Positions 17,502-25,635 of a DNA stretch of 64,000 nucleotides are shown here, piece by piece (positions within the stretch are counted from its first letter, which is position 1; each line of letters opens with the position of its first letter). Below the pieces are notes generated by a model. That model saw only the letters and a list, made by a program, of their open reading frames with translations, did not search any database and was not told the origin of the DNA. Origin of the DNA: DATJPR01 sp963811705 (GTDB lineage Bacteria; Bacteroidota; Ignavibacteria; UBA10030; UBA6906); assembly GCA_963811705.1 (NCBI GenBank), contig CAWESL010000015.1:62001-126000 (forward strand), given 5' to 3'. The translations under genes were made by a program, and so were the position numbers.

Positions 17502-19817
17502 TTGGCTGAACTTGATGACGCGACTCGACAAGAGCAGCGAAAAAAGGCCGGCGATTTCTTGAAGATGGCCGACAAGCTTTTTAAGAACGGCGACCTGTCG
17601 GGCGCGACCCGCCTCGTTGAGATGGCCGTTGCCGTCGATCCGCAGAACCCGTATGTCAATGCCTACGCAGAACGTCTCAAACTGGCTGTAACCTCTGCGA
17701 GTCCTTCCGCATCCGGCACCGCGCCTTTGCCGCCTGCGCCCCGCGCGTCCGGAACGCGGCCGTCCCCGGCCTCCCCGACGGCGTCGGGAACACGGCCAAC
17801 GCCCTCCGCGTCGCCGACGGAATCGGGAACCCGCCCTCCGGTCTCAAAGTCTCCGGTTCCCGTTCCGCCCCCCGCTCCCGCCCCTCCACAGCAGCATGTC
17901 CTGCCGCCGAATGCGCATGGGAGTGCCCTCGACCATGAAATGCGGCGCAACGCGGAAGTCGAAGGCCGCCGCATGGCCCGCGAGGATGAGATCAGGAATA
18001 AAGTGGAGGATGAATACCGGCCGAAACTTGAAGAAGCCGTGAAGGCTGTCGAAGAGCAGCGCCGGCTTCTTGTCGAGGAAAAACGGTATCGTGCTGAAGT
18101 TGAAACCGAATACCGGAACCTGATGTCAACGCGCGAGGCCCAGCTGAAGGACGAACTCGCCCAGCAACTGGCACTCGAACGCCGGCGGCTGGAAACGGAG
18201 TTTGCCTCGCGCTTGCAGGTCGAGAAGGCCACCGTCGAGGAGGTCACGGGTCGCCGCAAAGCCCAGGAAGAACGTGCACGGGCGCTCGAGGAAAGCCGGC
18301 GCATGATCGACGCAGAACGGATCCGCCTCGAACGTGAAATGGAAACCCGTCTGGCCGAGGAACGTGCGCGGCTGCAACAGCTCAGGGTCCAGGAAGAGAC
18401 CGCTGCAACGGAACGGCGAAAGGCCACGGAGCAGCAACTGCATCAATTGCAGGAAGATCTCCACAGGAAAATGCAGCAGGAGTTGAATGCGACGCGTGAG
18501 CGGCTGGAGGACGAATCGCGGCGCCAGCTTTCTTCGGAACACCGGCGGCTCGAAGAAGCGCGTTCCCGTGAACAGGCGGAGATCAAGGAAACCCAACGGC
18601 AATTCGAGGACGATACGCGGCGCCGCATGGAGGATGAACTTGCCCAACGGCTCGTGAGGGAACGTTCGAACCTGGAAGCGGAAACGCGACGGCAGCTCGA
18701 CATCGAGCGCGCGAAAATCGAGGAAGACGCATTCCGGCGCGCCGAGGAAGACGCAACGGCCCGGATGGAAAAACAGGACCGGATCGCGTCCGAACTTCGA
18801 GCGAAGGCGGAAGAAGAGCGTAAACGCCAGGAGGAGGAACAGGACCGCAAACTGCACCAGGAGGCTGAGGAAACCCGGCGGTACGAAGAAGCGGTGCGCC
18901 AGGCGATCGAAGAAGGTCAGCGCGTGGCACACGGAAAGAAAGTGCGCATTCATCTGGACCAGGCGCTGCTCGCGCTCGACGGTCACAACTACGACGATGC
19001 GCTTCAGGAAATCACGCGCGCCCTTCGCGTTGACCCGACCAACCCTGAGGGGCTCAGTCTGGAGAAGCGGGTGTACGCGGAACGCGACGAGGCGGGCCGG
19101 ACAAAGGACCTGCAGGAACGGCGTGCGAAGCAGCGGGAGAGACTCGAGGAACTTCAACGACGTCTCGAAGAGCAGGCGAAGCGCGATGCCGAGGAGCAGA
19201 AACAGCGCGCGATCCGTGAGGCAAAGATCGCGTCCTCGCTGCGCAAGGTCAGGGAATTGCAGCGGAACGGCCAGCTGGACGGAGCCGTCTCCGAACTGAA
19301 CACCCTCTACACGATCGATCCCGGAAACGTCACCGGCCGGGAAATTGAAATGGAGATCGTTGCGACGCAGCATTCCCGCGAACGCGCGGAGGAGCTGTCG
19401 GAACAACGCTCCGCCGAGAACGAGTCGTGGCGGCGCGAAGAGGAAGGACGTGCGATGGAACGGCAGGCCGATCGCGAGCGCCTGAAACAGGATGCTGCGG
19501 AGTCCTGCCGCAGCATGTTGAAGCAGGCTTGGGTGAACGGAACGCCTCCAAGCGATGAACGGGCGATGATCGAAGTCATCCGGCTGTCGCTTGGCATTTC
19601 CGACGACGAACGCGATGCGCTTGAGCGGGAGATCCGCGCCGAGTGCTATGCCGACGCGTTCCGTTCCGCACAGCAGCATGGCATTCTCAGGGAGAACGAC
19701 GAACGCTCCCTCGAACCGCTGCGTCAGGTCTTCGGCATCGACACCTCCGAGGCCCGGCAGATCGAGTCCAGCGTCCTTCGCGACGCGGCAACAAAGACGT
19801 CCTCCACACGAGAATAA
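17502..19817 (+). CDS. 771-residue coiled-coil protein with TPR-like ends
   Basis: TTG start with an AAGGTAGAGG ribosome site; no better ATG nearby. N-terminal TPR-like helix pair (about 12-60), a Pro/Ala/Ser/Gly linker containing repeated SGTRP units (about 66-130), then a very long Glu/Arg-rich coiled coil (about 145-480), a TPR-like segment (LDGHNYDDALQEITRALRVDPTNPEG, in pieces; about 490-525), more coil, and a C-terminal helical tail with two related units of about 42 residues (SDERAMIEVIRLSLGIS and NDERSLEPLRQVFGID). No signal peptide, so cytoplasmic. Likely a structural or scaffold protein working with the preceding TolB/TPR protein; that link is inference from adjacency and shared TPR style. 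High charge gives long shadow frames on both strands. Confidence 0.7.
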   Translation: MAELDDATRQEQRKKAGDFLKMADKLFKNGDLSGATRLVEMAVAVDPQNPYVNAYAERLKLAVTSASPSASGTAPLPPAPRASGTRPSPASPTASGTRPTPSASPTESGTRPPVSKSPVPVPPPAPAPPQQHVLPPNAHGSALDHEMRRNAEVEGRRMAREDEIRNKVEDEYRPKLEEAVKAVEEQRRLLVEEKRYRAEVETEYRNLMSTREAQLKDELAQQLALERRRLETEFASRLQVEKATVEEVTGRRKAQEERARALEESRRMIDAERIRLEREMETRLAEERARLQQLRVQEETAATERRKATEQQLHQLQEDLHRKMQQELNATRERLEDESRRQLSSEHRRLEEARSREQAEIKETQRQFEDDTRRRMEDELAQRLVRERSNLEAETRRQLDIERAKIEEDAFRRAEEDATARMEKQDRIASELRAKAEEERKRQEEEQDRKLHQEAEETRRYEEAVRQAIEEGQRVAHGKKVRIHLDQALLALDGHNYDDALQEITRALRVDPTNPEGLSLEKRVYAERDEAGRTKDLQERRAKQRERLEELQRRLEEQAKRDAEEQKQRAIREAKIASSLRKVRELQRNGQLDGAVSELNTLYTIDPGNVTGREIEMEIVATQHSRERAEELSEQRSAENESWRREEEGRAMERQADRERLKQDAAESCRSMLKQAWVNGTPPSDERAMIEVIRLSLGISDDERDALEREIRAECYADAFRSAQQHGILRENDERSLEPLRQVFGIDTSEARQIESSVLRDAATKTSSTRE

Positions 19818-19830
19818 GCGCTGCTCCCCG

Positions 19831-20694
19831 TCACGCTTTCCCCCTGCTGAACCGGCGTGCGAGGTTCCGCCGGTACAGGATGGCCCCCCACCACACGCCG
19901 TTCGAAACGAGAAGATTGAAGAGAAGGTAGTGAGGAAGGGCGCCGAAGAGGGTGAACGCCGCGAGCACGGCGTTCTCCGTTCCCAATCCCAATAACCCCG
20001 ACCACCGAATTCCTTTCCTGTCGCCGTACCACGACGCTTCATCCACGACCTGGCCGCGTTTCGACCACCGATCGATCCGTATCATCATCCTGTCCTGCCA
20101 ACCATAGAAAAAAAGAAACCCCCGCTGCAGCCGGAGTGTCCATCGATCCTGCTCGAGGTCCTCGGGCCTGATCTCCTCCGTTGTGCGATTCCCTGCATAG
20201 GCGTTCTGCAGGTGCAGGAACGACGTCTGGTAAAAGACATGATAGGATACGCGGAGCGTGAGGCAGGTGAACGCCGCTGCGGAGAAGAGAAGCCAGAACG
20301 GAAGAGCCCCCTGGCGACCGAGGGAAAAGCCGATCGCGCCGAAGATCGCGATGTTGACGACGATGTCGCCGATCGAATCGAGGAAACGTCCCAGTCTGCT
20401 GAACTGCTTCCGGGCCCGGGCAAGCTGCCCGTCGGCGGAATCGAGGATGTCCTTGACGATCAGGAGCAACCCTGCGAGGGGAGCAAATGCGGATGAGCCT
20501 TCGAAAAACGCGAAGGCGCTGCAAAGACCCGCCAGGAGTGCTGCGATGGTGATCTGATTCGGCGTGATGCGTGTCGGGTAGGACCAACGGACCACGATGC
20601 CGGCCAGCGGTCGAATGACATGGCGATTAATCAGTTCGTCCGCTACGTCGGACTTCGTTGACTGCGTGTACGAATATGGCTCCGGTTCGGTCAT
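19831..20694 (-). CDS. CDP-alcohol phosphatidyltransferase family membrane enzyme (I)
   Basis: About 287 residues from the ATG at 20694, which overlaps the upstream nucleotidyltransferase stop by 4 bases. Contains TPNQIT before the first membrane helix and the CDP-alcohol phosphatidyltransferase signature D-S-A-D-G-x2-A-R-x8-G-x3-D-x3-D (about residues 84-110), which binds metal and CDP. Several membrane helices follow, with a cytoplasmic charged insertion (about 175-235). These enzymes displace CMP from a CDP-activated alcohol by a second alcohol. The second alcohol is unknown. Last gene of a four-gene overlapping operon. Confidence 0.85.
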   Translation of the reverse strand: MTEPEPYSYTQSTKSDVADELINRHVIRPLAGIVVRWSYPTRITPNQITIAALLAGLCSAFAFFEGSSAFAPLAGLLLIVKDILDSADGQLARARKQFSRLGRFLDSIGDIVVNIAIFGAIGFSLGRQGALPFWLLFSAAAFTCLTLRVSYHVFYQTSFLHLQNAYAGNRTTEEIRPEDLEQDRWTLRLQRGFLFFYGWQDRMMIRIDRWSKRGQVVDEASWYGDRKGIRWSGLLGLGTENAVLAAFTLFGALPHYLLFNLLVSNGVWWGAILYRRNLARRFSRGKA

Positions 20695-21410
20695 AACCCC
20701 GTCGTGATCGCCAGATTGGCGGCAGCCGCAAGATCTTGAGGCGTATCGATCTCCATGCACGGCAGCCCTTGCGTCGAAACAGCGGCGATTCTCGAGCCGT
20801 TCTGAATGATTTCCTGAAAGGACGCCTCATAGAACTCGTCGTGAACCCTTCGGCGGCTGAGTGTCGCGAACAGCCTGCGGGCCGTGCCGGCGCTGAATTT
20901 CTCGATGCCGATCGACTCCCCGGCGGCCCGCACCGCATCCACCTGCTTTCCAATCTCAAGAACATACCCGCCGTCGAGGATCACTTTGATTTCTTCAGCG
21001 CCGAGGTCGCAGTCCTCCCGGATGAGAAGTGCGTCCGGGAGGGATGAGGAAAGAAGAAGAGCCAGGAGCCGGGGATCGAAGAGGATGTCGGAATCGAGAA
21101 CAAGAATATCGCTGTTCTGAATGGCGGTTAGTGCCAGCCAGAGCGAGGCGTTGTTGTTCGTCGATGCGAAGTCGGGATTGTTTACGAAGCGTACCGGCAT
21201 CGACAAGCACATCGACCGGACCGAGTCCTCGATCATTGCGCGGAGATGGCCCGTGACGATAACGCAGTCGGAAATCCCGGACGACTGAAGAGCCCTGAGT
21301 GTCCTTGGGAGAAGACCCTCCGGGCCGACGGGGAGGAGGCACTTGGGGCAGGAGTCCGTAAGAGGCCGGAGCCGCGCGCCGACGCCGGCAGCGAGAACGA
21401 TCCCGGTCAT
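20691..21410 (-). CDS. nucleotidyltransferase (sugar/alcohol-phosphate cytidylyl- or uridylyltransferase type)
   Basis: 239 residues from the ATG at 21410, giving the canonical N-terminus MTGIVLAAGVGARLRPLT with the GxGxRLxPLT nucleotide-binding loop and the downstream PKCLLPV lysine motif. A metal-binding VLDSDILF (D-x-D) follows near residue 107, and IEIDTPQDL-type ending is present. It activates a phosphorylated alcohol or amino-alcohol with CTP or another NTP. Start and stop overlap both neighbours by 4 bases, so it is part of a translationally coupled pathway with the CDP-alcohol phosphatidyltransferases that would use its product. Confidence 0.85.
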   Translation of the reverse strand: MTGIVLAAGVGARLRPLTDSCPKCLLPVGPEGLLPRTLRALQSSGISDCVIVTGHLRAMIEDSVRSMCLSMPVRFVNNPDFASTNNNASLWLALTAIQNSDILVLDSDILFDPRLLALLLSSSLPDALLIREDCDLGAEEIKVILDGGYVLEIGKQVDAVRAAGESIGIEKFSAGTARRLFATLSRRRVHDEFYEASFQEIIQNGSRIAAVSTQGLPCMEIDTPQDLAAAANLAITTGL

Positions 21411-22483
21411 GGAGTCGGAATCTTCTCGGGAGCAAGGAGCGGCAGGTGAAGAGAACCGGTGGCGACCTCTCGAAAGGCGTCTCTGACGGCGGCGTTCTGC
21501 TCCCGGGTGCCGATGGTGATGCGAATGCAATCCTCCAGTCCCGGATCATCCAGAAACTTCACGATGACGCCCCGTTGCTCGAGGCCCTCTTTGAGAGGCG
21601 TCCGCAGATGTCGCGGATAGCGGACGAGGAGAAAATTCGCTTCGGACGGGAAGGGGAAAAACCCTTGAATCCGGCCGAGATCATGGATGTACCGGTGCAG
21701 ATCCTCACGCATCGCCTGCGCGATCGACGCATAGTAGCCGGGCTCGTCAAGCGCGGCCAGGGCGATCCGTTCGGAGAGCTGATTGAACCCGAGATAGCGC
21801 GCGCTGAAGGCGATCAGCTGTCGCACATCGTTCCCGACGAACGCATACCCGATCCGCAAGCCTGCGAGAGCGTAGTACTTTGAAAACGTCCGGAGGATGA
21901 CCAGCCGGCCGTGAAGCGCGAGAAGCTCCTCCGGATTGCCGCCGGTGTCATCGGTGAATCCAAAGTATGCCTGGTCGAGGACGATGACGGATTCCGTGCA
22001 ATGTGCGACCACGCGCCGGAGTGCATCGGGAGGAATCGTGTTGCCGGTCGGGTTGTTTGGCGAGGCGATCAGGATGACGTTCGGTCGGTGGCGATCATAC
22101 AGGGCGAGGATTTCATCAACATCATGCTCGAATCGCCCATTCCGTTCGCGGACGGCATAGTGGATCTCGTGGCCGAAGACTTCCTTCGCCACGGACTTGT
22201 AGTACCACCAGGATTGACTCGGGAGAAGGATCGCTTCACCCTGGTGGAGATAGCAGTGGACCACCTGCTTCAGCATATCCTCGCTGCCGTAGCTCAACAG
22301 CACCCGCTCTTCGGGAATGTGACATTCGGCGCCGAGGCGTGCTGAGAGGTCGCTCTTTCTGCCGCCGGCATACGCGCGAGAGTAGAGACTGAGTTGCTCG
22401 AGGTTCGCCTTCCGAAGTGCGTCGTAGCATCCGGGAGCAGGACCATACTGGTTCTCGTTTCTATCGAGGAGGATTTTTGTCAT
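21407..22483 (-). CDS. class I/II PLP aminotransferase, HisC-like
   Basis: 358 residues from the ATG at 22483, which yields the typical HisC start LLDRNENQYGPAP. Fold-type I motifs: SPNNPTGN, DQAYFGF and the PLP lysine in RTFSKYYALAGLRIGY. In HisC the third motif is usually DEAY; here it is DQAY. No other histidine gene is nearby; instead it is overlapped with a nucleotidyltransferase and two CDP-alcohol phosphatidyltransferases. It may therefore make (or decarboxylate to) an amino-alcohol phosphate rather than act in histidine synthesis; threonine-phosphate decarboxylases belong to the same superfamily. Reaction unproven. Confidence 0.8.
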   Translation of the reverse strand: MTKILLDRNENQYGPAPGCYDALRKANLEQLSLYSRAYAGGRKSDLSARLGAECHIPEERVLLSYGSEDMLKQVVHCYLHQGEAILLPSQSWWYYKSVAKEVFGHEIHYAVRERNGRFEHDVDEILALYDRHRPNVILIASPNNPTGNTIPPDALRRVVAHCTESVIVLDQAYFGFTDDTGGNPEELLALHGRLVILRTFSKYYALAGLRIGYAFVGNDVRQLIAFSARYLGFNQLSERIALAALDEPGYYASIAQAMREDLHRYIHDLGRIQGFFPFPSEANFLLVRYPRHLRTPLKEGLEQRGVIVKFLDDPGLEDCIRITIGTREQNAAVRDAFREVATGSLHLPLLAPEKIPTP

Positions 22484-23408
22484 AGCTCGGTTCCAGTGTC
22501 GATTGCCGGCCCTCCGCATCACGAGGGTCCTGATCAGTGGCGGCCGCACGGGTTGAACGTGCCACCCTTCTATCGATCCGGTGCTGCCATGTGAGCAGAA
22601 ACAGCATGTAGAGCGTTCCGGGGATCGCCGCCGCCCAGCAAAAAATATCGGGACGGCCGAAGAGGGCGGCGATGATAAGGCCGCTCCGGTTCGTCGTTGG
22701 GCCCAGGAGGGTCCACCACCGCATGGCTCCGAGGTTGGCCGCCCGGTAACGATCCACCGGGATGACGGGGCCGGCATTCTCGGAGACCTGCAGTTGTCCC
22801 TGAAATGTCATGTAGCTCAAATAGAGCCGCAATGCGATGCGCTTTCCGAACCATACCCCCGTATCGTTTTCCAGAACGGAACGCGCCCGCGCGAGTTCGC
22901 TCGCAAGTTGATTTTCTTTTCCTCGGACAGCGGCAATATACGATTGCTGGTGAGAGTCGAAGACGATCGCGTGGAGCGCCGAGGTGACTCCTCCGGCGAC
23001 CGCCAGCCACCAGTACGAGGGATTCCCGGTAAGCGACGACAGGCCGAGACCAACGCCGGCAAAAATCGCAACGCTGGTCACCCAGTCGGCGATGCCATCC
23101 ACAAGGCGGCCGAACGGTGTGCCGCTCTTCTGCAGCCGCGCGAGCATTCCATCCGCGCAGTCGAAAACATTCGCCAGCGCATACCAGAGCGCCGCGTAGA
23201 AAAACCAGGAGGCTGTTCCCTGCGCGAAGCACCAGGCGGAAATCAGGCCGGCAAGGAGGGAAACCCCTGTGACCTGGTTCGGCGTGATTGGCAGGCGGTA
23301 GATCGTCTTTACCACCAGGAATGCGGCGGGTCGGTAGAAGAAAAGATCCAGAAGTTCTTCCACTTCGGCCAACTTCAGAGAATTTTTGTACTCGGTAAGG
23401 AGAGACAT
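22461..23408 (-). CDS. CDP-alcohol phosphatidyltransferase family membrane enzyme (II)
   Basis: 315 residues from the ATG at 23408. An N-terminal amphipathic segment (KLAEVEELLDLFFYRP) is followed by TPNQVT and the signature D-C-A-D-G-x2-A-R-x8-G-x3-D-x3-D (about residues 82-108), with further membrane helices. The N-terminal pattern resembles the transferase part of phospho-inositol type enzymes such as di-myo-inositol-phosphate-phosphate synthase (family knowledge, not tested). Its stop overlaps the aminotransferase start by 23 bases. The C-terminal about 30 residues are charged and may be cytoplasmic. First gene of the operon. Confidence 0.85.
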   Translation of the reverse strand: MSLLTEYKNSLKLAEVEELLDLFFYRPAAFLVVKTIYRLPITPNQVTGVSLLAGLISAWCFAQGTASWFFYAALWYALANVFDCADGMLARLQKSGTPFGRLVDGIADWVTSVAIFAGVGLGLSSLTGNPSYWWLAVAGGVTSALHAIVFDSHQQSYIAAVRGKENQLASELARARSVLENDTGVWFGKRIALRLYLSYMTFQGQLQVSENAGPVIPVDRYRAANLGAMRWWTLLGPTTNRSGLIIAALFGRPDIFCWAAAIPGTLYMLFLLTWQHRIDRRVARSTRAAATDQDPRDAEGRQSTLEPSYDKNPPR

Positions 23409-23461
23409 AGGGAGGTTGATCCTCAAGTTAGGCCTTTTTCCCAAATACGCAAGGAGCCGTA

Positions 23462-23490
23462 TTTACTAGGTGCGAGAAAATGGCTATATT
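23462..23490 (+). promoter_or_regulatory. candidate promoter of pfkA
   Basis: TTTACT (23462-23467), 17-base spacer, TATATT (23485-23490); start of transcription expected near 23497, about 48 bases before the pfkA ATG. Confidence 0.55.
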
Positions 23491-23544
23491 GGACTGATGC
23501 ATTGAAAACCTTCTTCATTTCGAAAGGGAATCGTACACGACATC

Positions 23545-24639
23545 ATGGCAGCGCACAAACTACGCAGAATCGGAATATTGACAGGAGGAGGGGATTGTCC
23601 CGGACTGAATGCTGTTATCCGGAGCGTCGCCAAGCCCGCAATGGCGCACTTTGGGACAAAGGTCATCGGCATTCAGGACGGATACGAAGGGTTTGTCGAG
23701 GGCAGAGCCCACGAGCTCACGCCGATCGATGTCCTGGGGATCATCAATCAGGGTGGAACCATCCTCGGAACGTCGAACAAGGGAGACCCGTTCCATTTCC
23801 CGATGGGGGAACGCGGGAATATCCGGATCATCGACGCGTCGGATCAGGTGCTGGCACACTACCGGAACTGGCAGCTTGACTGTCTGATCGCCATCGGCGG
23901 CGACGGCACCATGACCATTGCCCATAAGCTCTCCGAGATGGGGCTGAATGTTATCGGCGTGCCCAAGACCATTGATAACGACCTCGACGCGACCGACATC
24001 ACGTTCGGTCACGATTCAGCGCGTGCCGTTGCGACGGAAGCGATCGATCGATTGCAGACCACGGCCTCGGCCCATCATCGGGTCATCGTTGTGGAAACGA
24101 TGGGCCGCTATGCCGGTTGGATCGCGCTCGGCTCCGGCGTTGCCGGAGGAGCGGACATCATCCTGATCCCCGAGATCCCATTCTCATGGGACAAGATTTT
24201 CGAATCCGTCCTCAAGAGAAGCAAGGGAGCGAAGTTCAGCATCGTGTGCGTTGCTGAGGGCGCCAGGCCGAAGGACGGCCAGATTTCCGTCAAGGAGATG
24301 GACATCAAACGGACGGATCCCGTGAGGCTCGGCGGCATTGGCGAACTGGTCGCGAAGAGAATCGAGGACGAAACCGGCCTCGAAACCCGCGTCACAGTTC
24401 TCGGCCATGTGCAACGGGGTGGCAGCCCGACCCCGTACGATCGGATTCTTGCGACACGGTTCGGGACTGTCGCGCTTCAGGCCGCCTCGAACGGCGAGTT
24501 CGGGGTGATGACGAGTCTCCAGCGTGATGAGGTCTGTACGGTCACCCTCAAGGACGCAATCGGAAAGCAGCGGGTGGTCCCGATGGACTCACAACTCCTC
24601 TTTGCAGCGCGCGCTGTCGGGACGTGTATCGGAGATTGA
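23545..24639 (+). CDS. pfkA: 6-phosphofructokinase
   Basis: 364 residues, collinear with group A phosphofructokinases. N-terminal LTGGGDCPGLNAVIR, the donor loop IAIGGDGTM, the catalytic PKTIDNDLDATD, ETMGRYAGW and the fructose-phosphate segment. The phosphoryl-donor residues are mixed: Gly in GGDGT is the ATP-type residue, while Lys in PKTID is the residue found in pyrophosphate-dependent enzymes (ATP enzymes such as E. coli PfkA have PGTID). Gly plus Lys is known in actinobacterial ATP-dependent enzymes, so ATP is the likelier donor. Monocistronic with its own promoter and terminator. Confidence 0.93.
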   Translation: MAAHKLRRIGILTGGGDCPGLNAVIRSVAKPAMAHFGTKVIGIQDGYEGFVEGRAHELTPIDVLGIINQGGTILGTSNKGDPFHFPMGERGNIRIIDASDQVLAHYRNWQLDCLIAIGGDGTMTIAHKLSEMGLNVIGVPKTIDNDLDATDITFGHDSARAVATEAIDRLQTTASAHHRVIVVETMGRYAGWIALGSGVAGGADIILIPEIPFSWDKIFESVLKRSKGAKFSIVCVAEGARPKDGQISVKEMDIKRTDPVRLGGIGELVAKRIEDETGLETRVTVLGHVQRGGSPTPYDRILATRFGTVALQAASNGEFGVMTSLQRDEVCTVTLKDAIGKQRVVPMDSQLLFAARAVGTCIGD

Positions 24640-24664
24640 TCTTCCCTGCCCAGCGGTTCTTGTC

Positions 24665-24697
24665 ACGGCGGCACTTCGGGGCCGCCGTTTTTGTTTC
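24665..24697. terminator. strong terminator shared by pfkA and the convergent glycosylase gene
   Basis: ACGGCGGC (24665-24672), loop ACTTCGGG, GCCGCCGT (24681-24688), then TTTTTGTTTC. It follows pfkA by 25 bases and lies 12 bases past the stop of the convergent gene. Confidence 0.85.
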
Positions 24698-24708
24698 TTG
24701 CTTCCTAT

Positions 24709-25617
24709 CTAAAGACGGAATTTTCCGTCGTGCCAGTGACGCACCATCTCCATCCAGAACAGCAGCCCGCGCCATTCGCCGTACTTTGCATAGTGGCGTT
24801 CGATCACACGATCGCTCACTTTCCGCCCCTTCCTGTGAAGATGGGAGAACTGGCTCCGGACCCATGAATCGAGTGCGAGAGAATCATGTCGGCCGAGGAG
24901 GCGGAGCATGTTCCCGACCGCATAGGGACCCATGCCTTTGACCGTGCGGATCTCTTCTTCAAGTTCCGGTGTGGACTTCTTCGACCCTCGCCAATTCTCC
25001 GGCCGCAGCGTTCCCGAAGCGACATTCACGGCAAGTTCCCTGATGTACGGTGCTCGGTAGCCGGTCTTGCACCGTTCTCGCAATTCGCGCTCACTCAAGG
25101 CGGCGATGGCGGCGGGCGACGGGAAGGTGTAGTGGATGCCATCGTCCGAGCGGCCGGCATGTCGCGCCAGGTTGGTGACCATGATGGTGGTCAGCGCCCA
25201 GGTGCAGTTCGTGGTGCAAATGATCTTCACGGCATCTTCGAACACGGTCGGGCACCGGAGCATTCTTCCTCCGCCGGATTTCGGGATCCAGCGATATTCC
25301 GGAAACCCCGACGCGAACCGGTAGAACGGCGTGAGGTCAAAATCCAATTCCAGACACGTTGCGACCGATGTGCGGATCTCGCGTCTGGCCTCCAGCGTGA
25401 GGGGGTGCTGCGATACAGCGGTGATCACGACGCCGTCTGTCCCGGCCCGGAGCGTGCAGTCGACTATCGAAGTGTCATAGAGCCCGAACGTCCGGGAAAG
25501 GGTTCGACGGTCGCGATCGCAGGAGAACGGGGGAAGGGAACACCACCCATGGCTGAACGCCGTTCGCCAGAAATTGAACGTGCGGGGAGTGCGGAGCCGG
25601 AGAGTGGAAGTGTGCAT
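24709..25617 (-). CDS. HhH-GPD base-excision DNA glycosylase (AlkA/OGG1-like)
   Basis: 302 residues. The C-terminal HhH-GPD domain has the helix-hairpin-helix VKGMGPYAVGNMLRLLG (about 225-241) followed by LALDSW with the catalytic aspartate (about 249). The N-terminal region has the beta-rich shape of the AlkA/OGG1 group. It removes damaged bases; OGG1-type enzymes have Lys before the Gly/Pro loop, but here no such lysine is clear, so an alkylation-type monofunctional glycosylase is likelier. No iron-sulfur cysteine cluster is present. 18 bases after rho-like gene, so co-transcribed. Confidence 0.82.
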   Translation of the reverse strand: MHTSTLRLRTPRTFNFWRTAFSHGWCSLPPFSCDRDRRTLSRTFGLYDTSIVDCTLRAGTDGVVITAVSQHPLTLEARREIRTSVATCLELDFDLTPFYRFASGFPEYRWIPKSGGGRMLRCPTVFEDAVKIICTTNCTWALTTIMVTNLARHAGRSDDGIHYTFPSPAAIAALSERELRERCKTGYRAPYIRELAVNVASGTLRPENWRGSKKSTPELEEEIRTVKGMGPYAVGNMLRLLGRHDSLALDSWVRSQFSHLHRKGRKVSDRVIERHYAKYGEWRGLLFWMEMVRHWHDGKFRL

Positions 25618-25635
25618 GCGGAAATGGATCGCCGG

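Noticed and set aside
18126..20042. 638-residue frame on the minus strand opposite the coiled-coil gene
   Set aside because: It mirrors the charged codon pattern of the coiled-coil gene and overlaps the real CDP-AP gene; composition is unlike a protein.
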